This document shows positions 62,151-64,000 of a stretch of DNA of 64,000 bases, one piece after another. This DNA comes from Gymnogyps californianus (taxonomy: Eukaryota; Chordata; Aves; Accipitriformes; Cathartidae), in assembly GCF_018139145.2 (NCBI RefSeq), contig NC_059500.1, positions 48,258,072 to 48,322,071 on the forward strand, given 5' to 3'. The notes beneath the pieces are model-generated. The model saw nothing but the letters and a program-made list of their open reading frames with translations. It made no database searches and was not told the DNA's origin. The translations under genes were made by a program, and so were the position numbers. Each line of letters starts with the position of its first letter. Position 1 is the first letter of the stretch.

Positions 62151-64000
62151 AGAACTACTGAAACAGATCAGAAGTCAGAAAATACAATGAATTGAAATGA
62201 AGTTATTGCAAATATCTAAGAAACAGCCAGTACAGTTCTACAATTCTTTCAAACACAAGAAAGATAAATAGAATCTATGCACTCAGAAAAACAGTATTTA
62301 ATTTATGACATAGGTGCCATATATTGAGAGAATAAGGAAAAAGAGGGACAGGAAGGCAGTAAGAGGAAGTAAACATAGTATTATTAGAGGATATTGTTAC
62401 AGTCAATAGATTTGGAAAACAGGAATACAACATGCATCACATCGAATTAAACATAACAGTGTATTTCAGTGGTAGAAAATGAATAACAGGCAGTGCTAAT
62501 CAAAAATTTTGATTCACCATCTTGATGACATAGGAAAAATTCCTTTAAAAGTCTAATACACCACACTGTTTTTCCCATTTGGCCTGAAAGCTACGCACAA
62601 CATTATTTGTTTAAAAATGTATCTCTTTATGCTCTGTTGCTGATTTCCCAGTTTGAAGTCGTCTTACTTTTTTACATGTTTATGGCTTCTTCTTTGTCAG
62701 TAAACTTAAAAAAACCAAAGCCATCTGCCACGAGGTACACACAGCTGCCTCCCACCCAAACTGGTGTTATGCTAAAAATATCTTTAATTAGTATTCTGCA
62801 CAAATGCTTATCATAAAAGCTGTAGATAAAGCACAGAGTGAACAGAGAGTTTACAAGAGACCACTTACTAAGTTAAAAATTGCTCCCAGTTTTTACTCAT
62901 CTGCTCATTTAATAGAAGAACCATTTTCTCCCCCTTAATGAAGCCAGTGCAAAACTTTATTTATATGAAAGTTACTGACTGGCTCAAAGGGTTGATAAAA
63001 ATTTCATTTTTACATTGCCTATTGAGATGCAGTTGACTGGTAGTTACAACAGCTGAGCAAACACTCAAAACACATTCCCTAAAACAAATTCTGCCAATTT
63101 GATTTTATATCCTCACAATTGTGTTTATTCTAACTCTACTAGAATTCATAGCGGTGTTTTATTTTTGTTTAAAGTTAATTAAGAAAAGTCTTTGTATAAA
63201 CTTCCAGTGGCCATGTGTGAGCCTTTGCTTTCTTCTTCCAAGTAAGTTCAACTTAGTTTTAACAATCTGTTAACAATCTTTAACAATCTCTAAATATAGA
63301 TTAGTCAAACCTTGAATTCAGTCTTGTTCCTCAATACCTTATAAATCAGTAAATCAAGAGACAAAATCACTGAGCATGAGACTCTGTGGTGACACAGGGA
63401 AAAACAAAAAAGCTGGATGAAATTCTGTGAACAGATCTGCTTATGGATAAAGTGCAAACAGACAGCTAAACAGATTTAATGAATCATTTACTGCAAAAAA
63501 ACTTGCTCAGCAATGATAGTTTCTAAAATACAATTAAGCAGCTTGTGTAAAATGAAGTAATTGTCTCACTGCAGTTTCTAAAAAAACAGGGGTACTGATC
63601 ATAATAATTACCTTCGTATTTAGTTCACTGGCAAGTAAGACTAAGGCTAAATGGGACTAGAGATAGAGCAGTATTTCATCACACAGCCCGTTCGTTTAGA
63701 TACTTCTCTGAATCACAGATGAATGAGATGTTTGAATGAGTATAGTAGTATTAGACCTCATTATTTTGCATTTTTAACTATTATAAAATAAAGCCACCTT
63801 TGCTCTTATGATTAGAATTGCAAATTATAAGGCGTTTGGGTTTTACACGGAAACTTCACCAACATAAGCTTAAGTAGAAGAGTGGTTATGGTAAGTCATT
63901 TAAAGCTGTCTATTCAGTACATAAATACATCTGCCCAAATAGAAAATCCAGACATGATGTGGAAATTAATATGTACCCTAGATTTCAATTGCTCTCTTCT
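62151..64000. other. AT-rich noncoding block
   Basis: No exon, repeat family or RNA gene could be supported on either strand. Confidence 0.45.

Noticed and set aside
1..64000. CRISPR arrays, operons, tRNA or rRNA genes, plasmid or phage features
   Set aside because: No regularly spaced repeats, tRNA-like T-arm motifs or compact gene order were seen; the sequence is animal nuclear in character.

Overview
The window looks like an AT-rich stretch of a bird nuclear chromosome. Two things point there. There are CR1 LINE remnants, one with the typical CR1 3' tail. There is also a GC-rich solo LTR (29612-30699) of a type I recognise as common in bird genomes. No operons, Shine-Dalgarno sites, long intact reading frames or tRNA genes are visible. 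Most of the sequence is noncoding (intronic or intergenic), low in CpG, with short A/T runs and microsatellites.

The main structure beyond repeats is a proposed multi-exon gene on the minus strand, read from about 48.7 kb down to 0.6 kb. I found a set of short minus-strand frames bounded by acceptor and donor sites. Several neighbouring pairs join in phase: 47269-47463 with 39257-39484, 5626-5705 with 5274-5323, and 832-904 with 608-696. The exon at 48578-48697 is exactly 40 codons with phase 0 at both ends. I do not recognise the protein, and some neighbouring candidates do not join in phase, so the set is incomplete and probably contains false positives. Each exon therefore carries a modest confidence.

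Layout: 0.6-9.4 kb holds a cluster of candidate minus exons and an old reverse CR1 fragment (4.84-5.22 kb). 9.4-28 kb is mostly noncoding, with two MIR-like CORE-SINE remnants (14.1 and 22.7 kb), a TTTA microsatellite and two weak exon candidates. 28-31 kb has one small exon candidate, a minus frame that ends in a stop, and the solo LTR. 31-37 kb is very AT-rich and ends in a forward CR1 3' end (36.76-37.53 kb). 38.7-48.7 kb holds the best exon candidates. 48.7-64 kb is noncoding apart from a near-palindromic T/A hairpin (58.2 kb), a very old CR1 fragment (59.05 kb) and a region of broken membrane-protein-like frames (61.0-62.1 kb). The LTR lies in the same orientation as the proposed gene and carries its own polyadenylation signal, so it could affect that gene's transcript.
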